Assembly (NCBI RefSeq): GCF_900188385.1
Contig: NZ_FZOI01000019.1
Span: 31,413 to 95,412 of the forward strand
Origin: Azospirillum sp. RU38E
GTDB lineage: Bacteria > Pseudomonadota > Alphaproteobacteria > Azospirillales > Azospirillaceae
DNA: 64,000 bases
Direction: 5' to 3'
Below the pieces are notes generated by a model. The model did not search any database, was not told where the DNA came from, and saw only the letters and a program-made list of their open reading frames with translations. Each line of letters starts with the position of its first letter. Within the stretch, counting starts at the first letter, position 1. This document shows positions 28,056 through 36,539 of the stretch, in pieces. Position numbers and translations under genes: made by a program.

Positions 28056-28073
28056 TGTCAATTCAAATTGACA
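28056..28073. promoter_or_regulatory. Perfect PpsR/CrtJ operator upstream of bchG
   Basis: TGTCAATTCAAATTGACA is an exact TGT-N12-ACA palindrome with TGTC/GACA arms, ending 29 bp before the bchG start. This is the best PpsR site in the window. Confidence 0.85.
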
Positions 28074-28102
28074 CTCTACTGAGGCGGGCATAGCATCGCC
28101 GC

Positions 28103-29023
28103 ATGGACATCACCCGCACACAGACCTTGCGACGTGACTGGCCGGGCCCCGCTGCGGTGCTCGCGCTGCTGAAGCCCATTACCTGGTTTCCACCCATGTG
28201 GGCCTATGGCTGCGGGGTGATTTCATCGGGTCAGGGGCTGGAGAGTGCGGCCCTTGCCGCGATGCTGGGTATCCTGCTGGCAGGCCCCCTGCTCTGCGGT
28301 ACCAGCCAGGCGGTAAATGACTGGTTTGACCGGCATGTCGATGCCATCAACGAACCGGATCGCGTCATCCCGTCCGGCCGAATGCCGGGGCGCTGGGGGC
28401 TTTATATCGCGCTGGCCATGTCGGCCCTGTCGGCGGCGGTGGCGGCCTTGCTGGGGCCGCTGGTGTTCCTGGCGGCGCTGGCCGGGCTGGCACTGGCCTG
28501 GGCCTACAGCGCGCCGCCCTTCCGCTTCAAGCAGAATGGCTGGATCGGCAATGCGGCGGTGGGGCTGAGTTATGAAACCCTGCCCTGGATCACCGCCGCC
28601 ACCGCCATGACCGGCCTGATGCCGGCGCCGGCGGTTCTGCTGGTCGGCCTGCTCTATGGCATCGGCGCCCATGGCATCCTGACGCTGAATGATTTCAAAT
28701 CGATCCGCGGCGACACAGCGATGAAGATCGCCACCCTGCCGGTTCTGCACGGCGCCCCGGCAGCGGCGCGGATCGCCTGCATCATCATGGCCCTGCCGCA
28801 ACTGGCGGTGATCGGGCTTCTGGTCCATTGGTCCCTGCCCTGGCACGCCGGCGGTCTGGCGCTGCTTCTGGCCGTGCAGCTGGCCGCTATGCGGCGCTTC
28901 CTGGCCGATCCGGTGGGCCGGGCGGTCTGGTATTCCGCCGTCGGTGTCGGTCTCTATGTCATCGGCATGATGCTGGCCGCCTTCGGTCTGCGTCATGCCG
29001 CGCTCGTCACCATTCCGGGTTGA
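28103..29023 (+). CDS. bchG: BchG, bacteriochlorophyll a synthase
   Basis: UbiA-family prenyltransferase that attaches geranylgeranyl (or phytyl) diphosphate to bacteriochlorophyllide a. The 306-residue protein has about eight to nine hydrophobic helices and the two Asp-rich motifs of the family: NDWFDRHVDAINEPDRVIPSG and NDFKSIRGDTAMK (the first quoted only as NDWFDRHVD and NEPDRVIPSG). It starts 29 bp after a perfect PpsR palindrome and is followed 10 bp later by the MFS gene, the usual bchG-orf-bchP arrangement. Confidence 0.96.
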   Translation: MDITRTQTLRRDWPGPAAVLALLKPITWFPPMWAYGCGVISSGQGLESAALAAMLGILLAGPLLCGTSQAVNDWFDRHVDAINEPDRVIPSGRMPGRWGLYIALAMSALSAAVAALLGPLVFLAALAGLALAWAYSAPPFRFKQNGWIGNAAVGLSYETLPWITAATAMTGLMPAPAVLLVGLLYGIGAHGILTLNDFKSIRGDTAMKIATLPVLHGAPAAARIACIIMALPQLAVIGLLVHWSLPWHAGGLALLLAVQLAAMRRFLADPVGRAVWYSAVGVGLYVIGMMLAAFGLRHAALVTIPG

Positions 29024-29033
29024 GGAGATTGCC

Positions 29034-30419
29034 ATGAGCATGAGCGCGCCGGCCCTGTCGCCTGACAGGGCCTCCCCGCGGCTTGGGTTCCGGCCGGGGC
29101 TTGGCTGGCTGGATATCCTGCGCCTGGGTCTGGTGCAGGCCGCACTGGGCGCCATCGTGGTCCTGACCAATTCCACCTTGAATCGGGTGATGATCGTTGA
29201 ATTGGGGCTGGCCGCCATCATCCCCGGCCTGCTGGTCGGGGTGCATTATGCGGTGCAGATCACCCGCCCGCTCTGGGGGCACCAGTCGGACACGGGCGGA
29301 TCTCGCACGCGCTGGATTCTCATCGGCATGGCATTGCTGGCACTGTCCGGCACCATGGCATCGGCCAGCACCCTGCTTTTCGCACAGAGCCCGGCGCTGG
29401 GGCTGATCGTCGCCTTCATCGCCTATATTCTGATCGGTATCGGCATTGGGGCCAGCGGCACCTCCCTGTTGGCGCTGCTGGCCCTGCGCACGCCGCCGGA
29501 ACGGCGCGCCACGGCCGCGACAATCACCTGGATGATGATGATCCTGGGGATCATCATCACCTCGATTGTCACCGGCATTGCCCTGGAACCCTATTCCCAT
29601 CTGCGGCTGGTGCAGGTGACGGCGGCCACCGGGGCGGTGGCCTTCGGCCTCACCGGGCTGGCCGTACTGGGTATTGAGCGCAAGCCAGCCCTCTCCGCCC
29701 CCCAGGCGACCGCGGGCACAACTGCCCGCTTCAGTGACAGTTTGCGGGAGGTCTGGCACGATGGGGAGGCACGCCTGTTCACCCTGTTCATCGCCATGTC
29801 GATGCTGGCCTATTCCACCCAGGATTTGATCCTGGAGCCCTTTGCCGGGCTGCTGTTCGGCCTGTCGCCCGGCCAATCCACCCAATTATCCGGGATGCAA
29901 CATGCGGGCGTCTTTGCCGGCATGGCGGTGGTAGGGCTGGGCGGGTTGATCGTCGGCCCCAGGGTGCCCAACCTGTCGCGGATTTTCATCATCGCCGGCT
30001 GCGTGGGGTCCGCCGCCGCGCTGACGCTGCTCTGCTTGGCGGCTTCCATGGCACCCGATTGGCCGCTGGCCGTGAATATCTTCGGGCTGGGCTTTGCCAA
30101 TGGCATGTTCGCAGTGGCCGCCATCGGCACCATGATGGCGCTGGCGGCCCAGGGGCAGACGGGCAATGCCGGGATGCGCATGGGCGTCTGGGGGGCAGCG
30201 CAGGCCATCGCCTTCGGGCTGGGCGGGCTGCTGGGCAGCATCGGCGTGGATATCGGCCGGCGGCTGACCGGTGCCGATGGCAGCGCCTTTGCCCTGGTTT
30301 TCGCGCTGGAAGCCGTGCTGTTCCTGCTTTCTGCTGCCGTGGCCCTGCGCATCGGCCGCGCGGGCAGGCTATCGCACCCACCCGCACCCCGCCCCCACAG
30401 TCTGCAGCCGGCGGAGTGA
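29034..30419 (+). CDS. PucC-like MFS protein between bchG and bchP (orf428/Bch2 type)
   Basis: A 461-residue, roughly twelve-helix membrane protein of the PucC/LhaA family. ATG 29034 follows GAGGAG; the frame is open into bchG but similarity begins at MSMSAPALS. It shares with LhaA the NSTLNRVMIVELGL opening, HQSDTGGSRTRWI (versus YRSDTHRS in LhaA) and the STQDLILEPFAGLLFGL segment. Its place between bchG and bchP fits a role in handling or delivering newly esterified BChl; this is inference from position. Confidence 0.92.
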   Translation: MSMSAPALSPDRASPRLGFRPGLGWLDILRLGLVQAALGAIVVLTNSTLNRVMIVELGLAAIIPGLLVGVHYAVQITRPLWGHQSDTGGSRTRWILIGMALLALSGTMASASTLLFAQSPALGLIVAFIAYILIGIGIGASGTSLLALLALRTPPERRATAATITWMMMILGIIITSIVTGIALEPYSHLRLVQVTAATGAVAFGLTGLAVLGIERKPALSAPQATAGTTARFSDSLREVWHDGEARLFTLFIAMSMLAYSTQDLILEPFAGLLFGLSPGQSTQLSGMQHAGVFAGMAVVGLGGLIVGPRVPNLSRIFIIAGCVGSAAALTLLCLAASMAPDWPLAVNIFGLGFANGMFAVAAIGTMMALAAQGQTGNAGMRMGVWGAAQAIAFGLGGLLGSIGVDIGRRLTGADGSAFALVFALEAVLFLLSAAVALRIGRAGRLSHPPAPRPHSLQPAE

Positions 30420-30422
30420 TCC

Positions 30423-31637
30423 ATGGCGGAAGCCAGCAAGCTTTATGATGTGGCGGTGATCGGCGGCGGCCCCAGCGGGGCCATGGCCGCCGAATGGCTG
30501 GTCGAAAAAGGCTATCAGGTGCTGCTGGTCGATCCCGGCAACCGGATCAAACCTTGCGGCGGGGCCATTCCATCGCGGACTTTGCGGGATTTCGCCATAC
30601 CGGAGGAGTTGCTGGTGGCCCGCGTGGCGGCCGCCCGCATCATCGCCCCTTCCGGCCGCACGGTGGAGATGCGGATCGGCGATATCGGCTTTGTCGGCAT
30701 GGTGGATCGGGCCAGCTTCGACCCTTATCTGCGCCAGCGGGCGGCACAGGCCGGCGCCTGCCTGTTCACCGGCAAGCTGACCGCCCTGGAGGAGGCGGCC
30801 GACCGGACATTGCGGCTGACCCTTGCCGCCAATGACGGTACCAGCAGCAGCCTGCAGGCCCGTTTGGTGATCGGCGCGGATGGTGCCAATTCCACCGTGC
30901 GCCGACTGATGTTCCCGGCCCGTCAGCGCCCACCCTATGTCTTTGCCTGTCATGACGTGATTGAAAGCCCGACGACAGAAGAAGGTGCTGCCTTCACCCC
31001 GGATCGCTGTGATGTGATCTATGATGGCCGCATTTCCCCGGATTTTTATGGCTGGGTCTTTCCGCATGGCAGGCTCACCTCCGTCGGCTGCGGATCCGGC
31101 GTGAAGGGCCATGATCTGCGCAGGGCGACGGCGGATTTGCGTCAGGCCGCCGGCCTGAGCGGTTGCCGGCTGGTGCGCCGGGAAGGCGCGCCGTTGCCCC
31201 TGAAACCGATGCGGCGCTGGGACAATGGGCGCAATGTGCTGCTGACCGGCGATGCCGCCGGCACCGTGGCACCGGCTTCCGGCGAAGGCATCCATTATGC
31301 CATGCTCTGCGGCCGGCTCTGCGCACAGGCGGTGCATCAATGCCTGGAAACCGGCAAACCATCCGCCTTGCGTCAGGCCCGCCGCAGCTTCATGCGGGAC
31401 CATGGCCGGGTGTTCTTCATCCTTGGCCTTTTGCAGGCCGTCTGGTACCGCAACGACCGGTTCCGGGAGAAATTCGTCGCCATGTGCGCCGACCCCGACG
31501 TGCAGCGCCTGACCTGGGAATCCTACCTTAACAAGGCTTTGGTGCGGCGTGATCCGCTGGCCCATCTGCGCGTCTTCTTCAAGGATCTCCGGGCTTTGCT
31601 CGGCATTCCGGCAGGTGGGCATGGCCCTGTTGCTTGA
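30423..31637 (+). CDS. bchP: BchP, geranylgeranyl-bacteriochlorophyll reductase
   Basis: FAD-dependent reductase that converts the geranylgeranyl tail of BChl a to phytyl. The protein has 404 residues with the N-terminal dinucleotide fold VIGGGPSGAMAAEWLVEKG, the PCGGAIPSRTLRDF motif, a second FAD motif in RLVIGADGANSTVRRL, and VLLTGDAAGTVAPASGEGI. It starts 3 bp after the MFS gene and overlaps the next small membrane gene by 17 bp. Confidence 0.95.
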   Translation: MAEASKLYDVAVIGGGPSGAMAAEWLVEKGYQVLLVDPGNRIKPCGGAIPSRTLRDFAIPEELLVARVAAARIIAPSGRTVEMRIGDIGFVGMVDRASFDPYLRQRAAQAGACLFTGKLTALEEAADRTLRLTLAANDGTSSSLQARLVIGADGANSTVRRLMFPARQRPPYVFACHDVIESPTTEEGAAFTPDRCDVIYDGRISPDFYGWVFPHGRLTSVGCGSGVKGHDLRRATADLRQAAGLSGCRLVRREGAPLPLKPMRRWDNGRNVLLTGDAAGTVAPASGEGIHYAMLCGRLCAQAVHQCLETGKPSALRQARRSFMRDHGRVFFILGLLQAVWYRNDRFREKFVAMCADPDVQRLTWESYLNKALVRRDPLAHLRVFFKDLRALLGIPAGGHGPVA

Positions 31638-31920
31638 CGGGTTGGCCAATGGCTGGATCAGCCTGTTCGCCATCCTGGTCCTGTGGGTGGAGACGGCGGC
31701 CCTCTCCCTGCTCTCCCCACAGCGATGGCGGCGCTTCCGCGCGCTCTGCCCCAATGCCCTTTCCGGTACCTGCCTTCTTTGCGCCCTGGGGCTGGCCCTG
31801 CGCGGTCAGGGCCCTATATGGATTTTGGCCCTGCTGGCGGCGTCGCTGGTCGCCCACGCGGCCGACATTCTGATGCGCCGCCAGGATCAGGGCCGGCTGT
31901 TCAGCCGGAGCACGGAGTAA
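31621..31920 (+). CDS. Small membrane protein downstream of bchP
   Basis: I read 99 residues from ATG 31621, which lies inside the end of bchP (17 bp overlap, different frame). Three hydrophobic stretches are visible: ISLFAILVLWVETAALSLL, ALSGTCLLCALGLALRG and IWILALLAASLVAHAADIL. It has no family I can name with confidence. Tight overlap with bchP suggests co-translation and a link to pigment or membrane assembly. Its 3' end overlaps the convergent tspO gene by 34 bp. Confidence 0.75.
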   Translation: MALLLDGLANGWISLFAILVLWVETAALSLLSPQRWRRFRALCPNALSGTCLLCALGLALRGQGPIWILALLAASLVAHAADILMRRQDQGRLFSRSTE

Positions 31921-32333
31921 TTAAGGAAACCCGCTGTGGTAACCCACACAAGATAAGGGAGGAAAAGCAGCGCCGCCAAGTCGGAAACCGGCCAGGCTGT
32001 GACGATGAAACCCAGGATCGACAGCCAGAGCAGGGCGATATCGCCCAACGCCAGCCGCATCCGGCGCAGGCCGAAAAACATCCAGGACCACAGGGCATTC
32101 ACCACAATCTGAAGGCCCCAGAACAGGATGGGCAGCGACCAGCCGGCCAGGCTCCAGACAAGCCAGCCAGCATAGGCGATGGCGGCATAAAGCAACGTCC
32201 ACACCACCGGGAAGGCCCATTTCGGCGGGGTCCAGGCCGGTTTCTGCAAGCTTTCATACCAGTCGCCGGGCTTGAAAATGGCGCCGCTGGACGCGGCGAC
32301 GATGACAATCAGAATGAAGGCAAAAGCCGCCAT
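31887..32333 (-). CDS. tspO: TspO/MBR family tryptophan-rich sensory protein
   Basis: A 148-residue outer or inner membrane protein with five hydrophobic helices and many tryptophans. Family markers are FKPGDWYESLQKPAWTPPKW, FPVVWTLLYAAIAYAGWLVW and LQIVVNALWSWMFFGLRRM. TspO binds porphyrins; in Rhodobacter sphaeroides it lowers photosynthesis gene expression in oxygen, acting upstream of the PpaA/PpsR system. Being inside the PGC near ppaA-ppsR agrees with this. It is convergent with the preceding gene and divergent from the cytochrome gene. Confidence 0.94.
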   Translation of the reverse strand: MAAFAFILIVIVAASSGAIFKPGDWYESLQKPAWTPPKWAFPVVWTLLYAAIAYAGWLVWSLAGWSLPILFWGLQIVVNALWSWMFFGLRRMRLALGDIALLWLSILGFIVTAWPVSDLAALLFLPYLVWVTTAGFLNYSVLRLNSRP

Positions 32334-32358
32334 AGCAGGATCCTTTGACGGGACGGGC

Positions 32359-32374
32359 GTTTACGACAGTAAAC
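32359..32374. promoter_or_regulatory. Perfect 16-bp palindrome in the tspO/cytochrome promoter region
   Basis: GTTTACGACAGTAAAC is an exact inverted repeat (6-bp arms, 4-bp spacer) located 26 bp upstream of the tspO start. Its GTAAAC/GTTTAC arms resemble the sites at 25277 and 32913 but the spacing is different, so it does not fit TGT-N12-ACA. A regulator binding site is possible; none is identified. Confidence 0.45.
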
Positions 32375-32491
32375 CAACCGTGACAGTACGCAACGATCTG
32401 ATCGCCCCACCGGATGGCAGCGGCCCGGGCAAATGATCGTCCAGAAGGCAACCGCGTTCCAGAGACGCATATTCGCTACGGGAGATCGCTT

Positions 32492-32881
32492 ATGTCGAAG
32501 TTTCTCGCATTTGCCTGCGGCTTGGCACTGGTGCTGATGCCAAATATCGCCCCCGCCCAGGAAGGGGATGCCGCCGCCGGCAAGCTTGTGTTCAACAAAT
32601 GCATGGCCTGCCATAATGTTGAAAATGACAAGCCCAAGATGGGCCCATCGCTGATGGGGCTGTTCGGCCGGCAACCGGGAACGGTCAGCGGCTTCACCTA
32701 TTCCAAAGCCATGGTGGATTTCGGCGCCGGAAAAACCTGGGATGAGGCGCTGCTGAAATCCTATCTTCCCAACCCCAAGAATCTGGTCAATGGCACGAAA
32801 ATGGCCTTTCCCGGCCTGAAGACAGATAAGGAGATCGCCGACGTAATCGCCTATCTGAAGCAGTTCAGCCCCGGGAAATAG
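32492..32881 (+). CDS. Cytochrome c2-like periplasmic monohaem cytochrome c
   Basis: A 129-residue secreted cytochrome. ATG 32492 follows GGAG and begins a signal peptide MSKFLAFACGLALVLMPNIAPAQ, quoted here as MSKFLAFACGLALV, with cleavage likely after APA-Q or AQ-E. The haem motif is CMACH, and TKMAFPGLK supplies the axial methionine. Fold features such as GPSLMGLFGRQPG and YSKAMVDFG are those of class I cytochromes c2/c-550. In this cluster it most likely carries electrons from the bc1 complex to PufC. I do not assign cycA firmly because several c2-like copies can exist. Confidence 0.92.
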   Translation: MSKFLAFACGLALVLMPNIAPAQEGDAAAGKLVFNKCMACHNVENDKPKMGPSLMGLFGRQPGTVSGFTYSKAMVDFGAGKTWDEALLKSYLPNPKNLVNGTKMAFPGLKTDKEIADVIAYLKQFSPGK

Positions 32882-32912
32882 TACCGAGGGAAATAGCAAA
32901 TTCGCCGTCAAG

Positions 32913-32930
32913 TGTAAATAAAAGTTTACA
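32913..32930. promoter_or_regulatory. PpsR/CrtJ-type operator upstream of dxs
   Basis: TGTAAATAAAAGTTTACA fits TGT-N12-ACA exactly and has TGTAAA/TTTACA arms. The inner C/G of the strict TGTC-N10-GACA form is replaced by A/T. It lies 131 bp before the chosen dxs start and may bring isoprenoid supply under PpsR control. Confidence 0.65.
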
Positions 32931-33061
32931 CCTGCGACAAGTTGCCGGAAGATGGTCCCTGTCACGCCCTGCCGCAAAGGCCCCGGGCGTTCATGCAAAA
33001 AATGACGGCAGGGACCACCTGCCGGCGCAGGGTGGTTGCACCCGGCGCGGGAGGGTACGCA

Positions 33062-34969
33062 ATGCGCCAATTACCCCCAGCATCCAGGACACCGCTGCTT
33101 GATGGTATCCACGATCCGTCTGACCTGCGCCGATTGTCGGACGGTGATTTGTTGAGTCTGGCGGATGAGGTGAGAGCGGAAACCATCGGCGTTGTCGCCG
33201 AAACCGGTGGCCATCTTGGCTCCAGCCTTGGCGTGGTTGAACTCACCCTGGCCATCCATGCCGTCTTCGATACGCCGCATGACAGGCTGATCTGGGATGT
33301 GGGGCACCAATGCTATCCGCACAAGCTGTTGACCGGCCGGCGCGAGGCGATGCGGGCTTTAAGGAAAAAGGGCGGTGCCTCGGGCTTTACCCGCCGCAGC
33401 GAAAGCATCCATGATCCGTTCGGGGCGGCACATTCCTCCACCTCCATCTCCGCCGGGCTCGGCTTTGCCGTGGCGCGCGATCTGGGGGCGGCGGTCGGGG
33501 ATGTTGTCTGCGTCATCGGTGATGGCGCCCTGTCCGCAGGCATGGCGTTTGAGGCGATCAACAATGCCGGCGCCCTGGGCCGCCGGCTCTTTGTCATCCT
33601 CAACGACAATGCCATGTCGATTTCACCGCCCATCGGGGCCCTGGCCGCCCATCTGGAACGGCTGGCCGAACCCGTTCGGGCCGGTGCGGAAACAGGCCCT
33701 GGCGGTAATGCCACGATGACCAGCCTGTTCGAGCAGATGGGTTTTGCCTATCATGGCCCCGTGGATGGCCATGATCTGCCGGGCCTGCTGCGAATTCTGC
33801 GCCAGTTGAAGGAAGGGGCAGACGGCCCCGTGCTGCTGCATACCATCACCCGCAAGGGTGCGGGCTATGTCCATGCCGAACAGGCGGCTGACCGGCTGCA
33901 TGGCGTTGCCCCATTCGATATTGACACAGGCGTGCAGACAAAGCCGCGCAGCACCGCCCCCAGCTATACCAAGGTCTTCGCCACGGCGCTGGTGGCCGAG
34001 GCGGCGCGCGACCCCAGCATCGTGGCCATCACCGCCGCCATGGCGGCAGGCACCGGGCTGGATATCTTCGCCCGCAGCTTTCCCGACCGGGCCTTTGATG
34101 TCGGCATTGCCGAACAACATGCTGTCACCTTCGCGGCCGGTCTGGCCGCCAGCGGGCTGCGCCCTTTCTGCGCCATTTATTCCACCTTTCTGCAGCGCGC
34201 CTATGACCAGATCGTCCATGATGTGGCGCTGCAGGGCCTGCCGGTGCGCTTTGCCATCGACCGGGCCGGGCTGGTCGGTGCCGATGGGCCGACCCATGCC
34301 GGCGCTTTCGATATCGGATACCTTGCCAACCTTCCCGGTTTCACCGTGATGGCAGCCAGCGACGAGGCAGAGCTGATGCATATGGTTGCCACCGCCGCCG
34401 CCCATGACCGGGGACCCATCGCCTTCCGCTATCCACGCGGGGACGGTTCTGGTGTGGCCCTGCCGGCACGCGGGACGGTTCTGCCGATTGGCCGGGGGCG
34501 GGTGGTGGAAAATGGTTCAACTGTCGCCCTGCTCTCCTTCGGGACGCGTCTTGGCCAGTGCCTCGCCGCACGCCAGGCGCTGGCCGCCCAGGGCATCTCC
34601 GTCACCGTGGCGGATGCACGCTTTGCCAAGCCCCTGGATAAGGCATTGATCGATGATCTGATCTCCCGGCACCGGCTGCTGGTCACCATTGAAGAGGGGG
34701 CAACCGGCGGCTTCGGCGCGCTGGTGCTGCATCATCTGGCCGCGCGGGGCATGTTGGATGGGCGTTGCGCGGTGCGGACCATGACGCTGCCCGACAGCTT
34801 CATCGCCCATGCCGCACCGGAGCAGATGTATGCAGAGGCGCGGTTGAATGCCGCGCATATTGAACGGCTGGTCATGGGTGCCCTGGCGCACGCCCAACGG
34901 CGCCGCCTTTCCCCCAGGCGACACCAGCTTGGCCCCGATCCGACCCCGCGCACCATCGCGGCGGAGTGA
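33062..34969 (+). CDS. dxs: 1-deoxy-D-xylulose-5-phosphate synthase
   Basis: Thiamine-diphosphate enzyme that condenses pyruvate and glyceraldehyde 3-phosphate in the first step of the MEP isoprenoid pathway. I choose ATG 33062 ([13 protein letters not shown], 635 residues, normal family length) with GGGAGGG upstream; 40 upstream codons in frame are unlikely to be translated. The ThDP motif [18 protein letters not shown] ends in NDN, and [32 protein letters not shown] and [10 protein letters not shown] are conserved. Other dxs copies may exist; this one appears dedicated to pigment isoprenoids. Confidence 0.95.
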   Translation: MRQLPPASRTPLLDGIHDPSDLRRLSDGDLLSLADEVRAETIGVVAETGGHLGSSLGVVELTLAIHAVFDTPHDRLIWDVGHQCYPHKLLTGRREAMRALRKKGGASGFTRRSESIHDPFGAAHSSTSISAGLGFAVARDLGAAVGDVVCVIGDGALSAGMAFEAINNAGALGRRLFVILNDNAMSISPPIGALAAHLERLAEPVRAGAETGPGGNATMTSLFEQMGFAYHGPVDGHDLPGLLRILRQLKEGADGPVLLHTITRKGAGYVHAEQAADRLHGVAPFDIDTGVQTKPRSTAPSYTKVFATALVAEAARDPSIVAITAAMAAGTGLDIFARSFPDRAFDVGIAEQHAVTFAAGLAASGLRPFCAIYSTFLQRAYDQIVHDVALQGLPVRFAIDRAGLVGADGPTHAGAFDIGYLANLPGFTVMAASDEAELMHMVATAAAHDRGPIAFRYPRGDGSGVALPARGTVLPIGRGRVVENGSTVALLSFGTRLGQCLAARQALAAQGISVTVADARFAKPLDKALIDDLISRHRLLVTIEEGATGGFGALVLHHLAARGMLDGRCAVRTMTLPDSFIAHAAPEQMYAEARLNAAHIERLVMGALAHAQRRRLSPRRHQLGPDPTPRTIAAE

Positions 34970-34986
34970 CCTGTCACGGAGAATCA

Positions 34987-35000
34987 ATGATAAATATCAA
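34987..35000. promoter_or_regulatory. FNR-like box upstream of the second ppaA-like gene
   Basis: ATGATAAATATCAA matches the FNR/FnrL consensus TTGAT-N4-ATCAA except for the first base. It is 94 bp before the gene at 35095, in a 125-bp AT-rich spacer, a distance compatible with activation under low oxygen. Confidence 0.5.
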
Positions 35001-35094
35001 TTTGATGATGAAAAAAATTGCAGAAATGCAGGGATGCAGTAAACTTTGCCGATGAGGAAGGCGAACTTCCCAGGCTGATCACCCGGGGGGGGAC

Positions 35095-36015
35095 ATGGCC
35101 GATAAGGATGATAACGGGACCGGCGGATCACCAAACCCGGTGCGTCCCAGCCAATCAGCACAATCAAAGTCAGCCGGGGGTGAGCCCCAACTCAGCCGCC
35201 ATGATCACCGCACGCTGGAGCGGGCGATCAGGGGCTCTGTTTCCAGTATTGTCAGCGCCAGCCACCCGGATCACCCCCCCCTGCCCAACGGACACGGGCC
35301 GGGGGTTGACGGGGATCTGATGCTGCACCCGGAATCCCATCCGATGGCGCGCCAGATGCCGGGGGCAGAACAGGCCATGGCTTATCGGATCAGCCTGCTG
35401 GACTGTTTGATCGCCCCCGATCCACGCCGTCACCGCCGCTTCATCGAAGAGCTGCTTGCCGCCGCCATCCCCGTGCGGACGCTGGCGGTGCATTTATTCA
35501 CGCCGGTGGCAACGGCACTGGGCCATCGCTGGTGTACCGACGAAGCGGATTTCATGCAGATCGCCGTCGCCTCCACCCGGCTCAGCATGATCGTTAACCA
35601 TGTTTCCCATGCTGCCACCGCAGCGGCAGAGGAGGCAGACGCCCCGCGGCGTATCCTGCTTGCCCGCACCCATGGGGCCCAGCACACGATTGGCGTTTCC
35701 ATTGTGGCATCCTGCTTTCGTGACATGGGCTGGGTGGTCGATGGCGGCAGCGATCTGGAGATTGGTGAGGATATTTATACGCGCCTTGCCGAGAAACCGT
35801 ACGATCTGCTGGGGATATCCGTCAGCCGCGTGGATGAGGTGCGGGATTGTTCGGAGGTGATCCGGCGCGTGCAGGCCAGCCCCCGGATCCGGCGGATGAA
35901 AATCGCCCTTGGCGGCCCGGCCGTTATCGCCTCACCAAAGGCGTTCCACCGTATCGGTGCCGATTTTGTCACCCGATCGACGCTTGACGTCATGCAACTG
36001 GCAAGCCACGTCTGA
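35095..36015 (+). CDS. Second PpaA/AerR-like cobalamin-binding regulator
   Basis: A 306-residue protein related in its C-terminal half to the protein at 25414-26364. A B12-binding-like domain is seen from about residue 185: RILLARTHGAQHTIGVSIVA with His197 in the position of the probable cobalt ligand, DLLGISVSRVDEV, and IALGGPAVIASP. The first 90 residues are polar and low in similarity and include a Pro/Gly-rich stretch. The start ATG 35095 follows a run of eight G. It has no HTH, so it probably works through a partner such as PpsR. An FNR-like box lies upstream. Confidence 0.85.
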   Translation: MADKDDNGTGGSPNPVRPSQSAQSKSAGGEPQLSRHDHRTLERAIRGSVSSIVSASHPDHPPLPNGHGPGVDGDLMLHPESHPMARQMPGAEQAMAYRISLLDCLIAPDPRRHRRFIEELLAAAIPVRTLAVHLFTPVATALGHRWCTDEADFMQIAVASTRLSMIVNHVSHAATAAAEEADAPRRILLARTHGAQHTIGVSIVASCFRDMGWVVDGGSDLEIGEDIYTRLAEKPYDLLGISVSRVDEVRDCSEVIRRVQASPRIRRMKIALGGPAVIASPKAFHRIGADFVTRSTLDVMQLASHV

Positions 36016-36046
36016 TCGCAGGAGCCATGGCTCTTGGTCATTATCA

Positions 36047-36084
36047 TACCAATCTCCCTTGATCGTGACCGATAAAGGGAGATT
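36047..36084. repeat. Short hairpin repeat, copy 1 (AATCTCCC type)
   Basis: AATCTCCCTT pairs with AAGGGAGATT across a 14-base loop. The 27 bases from 36047 to 36073 are identical to 40741-40767, and the second copy is also part of a hairpin. The two copies bracket the accessory genes at 36888-40737. Confidence 0.8.
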
Positions 36085-36180
36085 TCGCGTTCCCTCATGC
36101 ACCGGGCGGCAGCATCCGCATTCTTGGCTTGGCTCCCCCGTGATACGGGCTGGAAATCGCCAGCCTCCTACATCATTCCA

Positions 36181-36346
36181 AGAGTCCTCCCATAACTTCT
36201 TCTGCTTTTCCAATCCTTTAACCGTCATTCCCGCGAAGGCCGAAAACCATACAACAGCGCGGATTTTTGATTACCGCGTTCGTAGGAATGACGGTGTAGA
36301 AAGGGCAAGGTTTCGAAAGTCAAGATAACTTTCCGGACAGAAACTG
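36181..36346. repeat. Palindrome-centred repeat, copy 2, interrupted
   Basis: Related to 27808-27930 in both flanks, but the central palindrome is broken. The left arm CGTCATTCCCGC (36223-36234) is separated from the right arm GGAATGACG (36285-36293) by unrelated AT-rich DNA of about 45 bp. The right end reads TTTCCGGACAGAAACT. Confidence 0.75.
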
Positions 36347-36539
36347 AAAGGGCTTGGCTGCCTCAGCCATGAAGGGCCCTGCCCCCTGCTGTGAGCAAAC
36401 CACCATCTTGGCGATGGACTGGAAGAGAAACGACCAAAATTCTCCCAGTCTGAAATTTTGCGCATATTTACAAATTTATTTATTATCACAATGACAGAAT
36501 CCGTCATAAATAGTCGAAATTTGAATTTTTTCTGTGTTT

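Larger units (their letters stand above)
27798..28102. other. Intergenic region between ppsR and bchG
   Basis: About 305 bp. It holds a palindrome-centred repeat at 27808-27930 and a perfect PpsR-type operator at 28056-28073; I see no gene. Confidence 0.7.

Noticed and set aside
35909..36328. 139-codon frame across the end of the second ppaA-like gene
   Set aside because: Runs through a hairpin repeat and a palindromic repeat, has no ribosome site, and translates low-complexity sequence.
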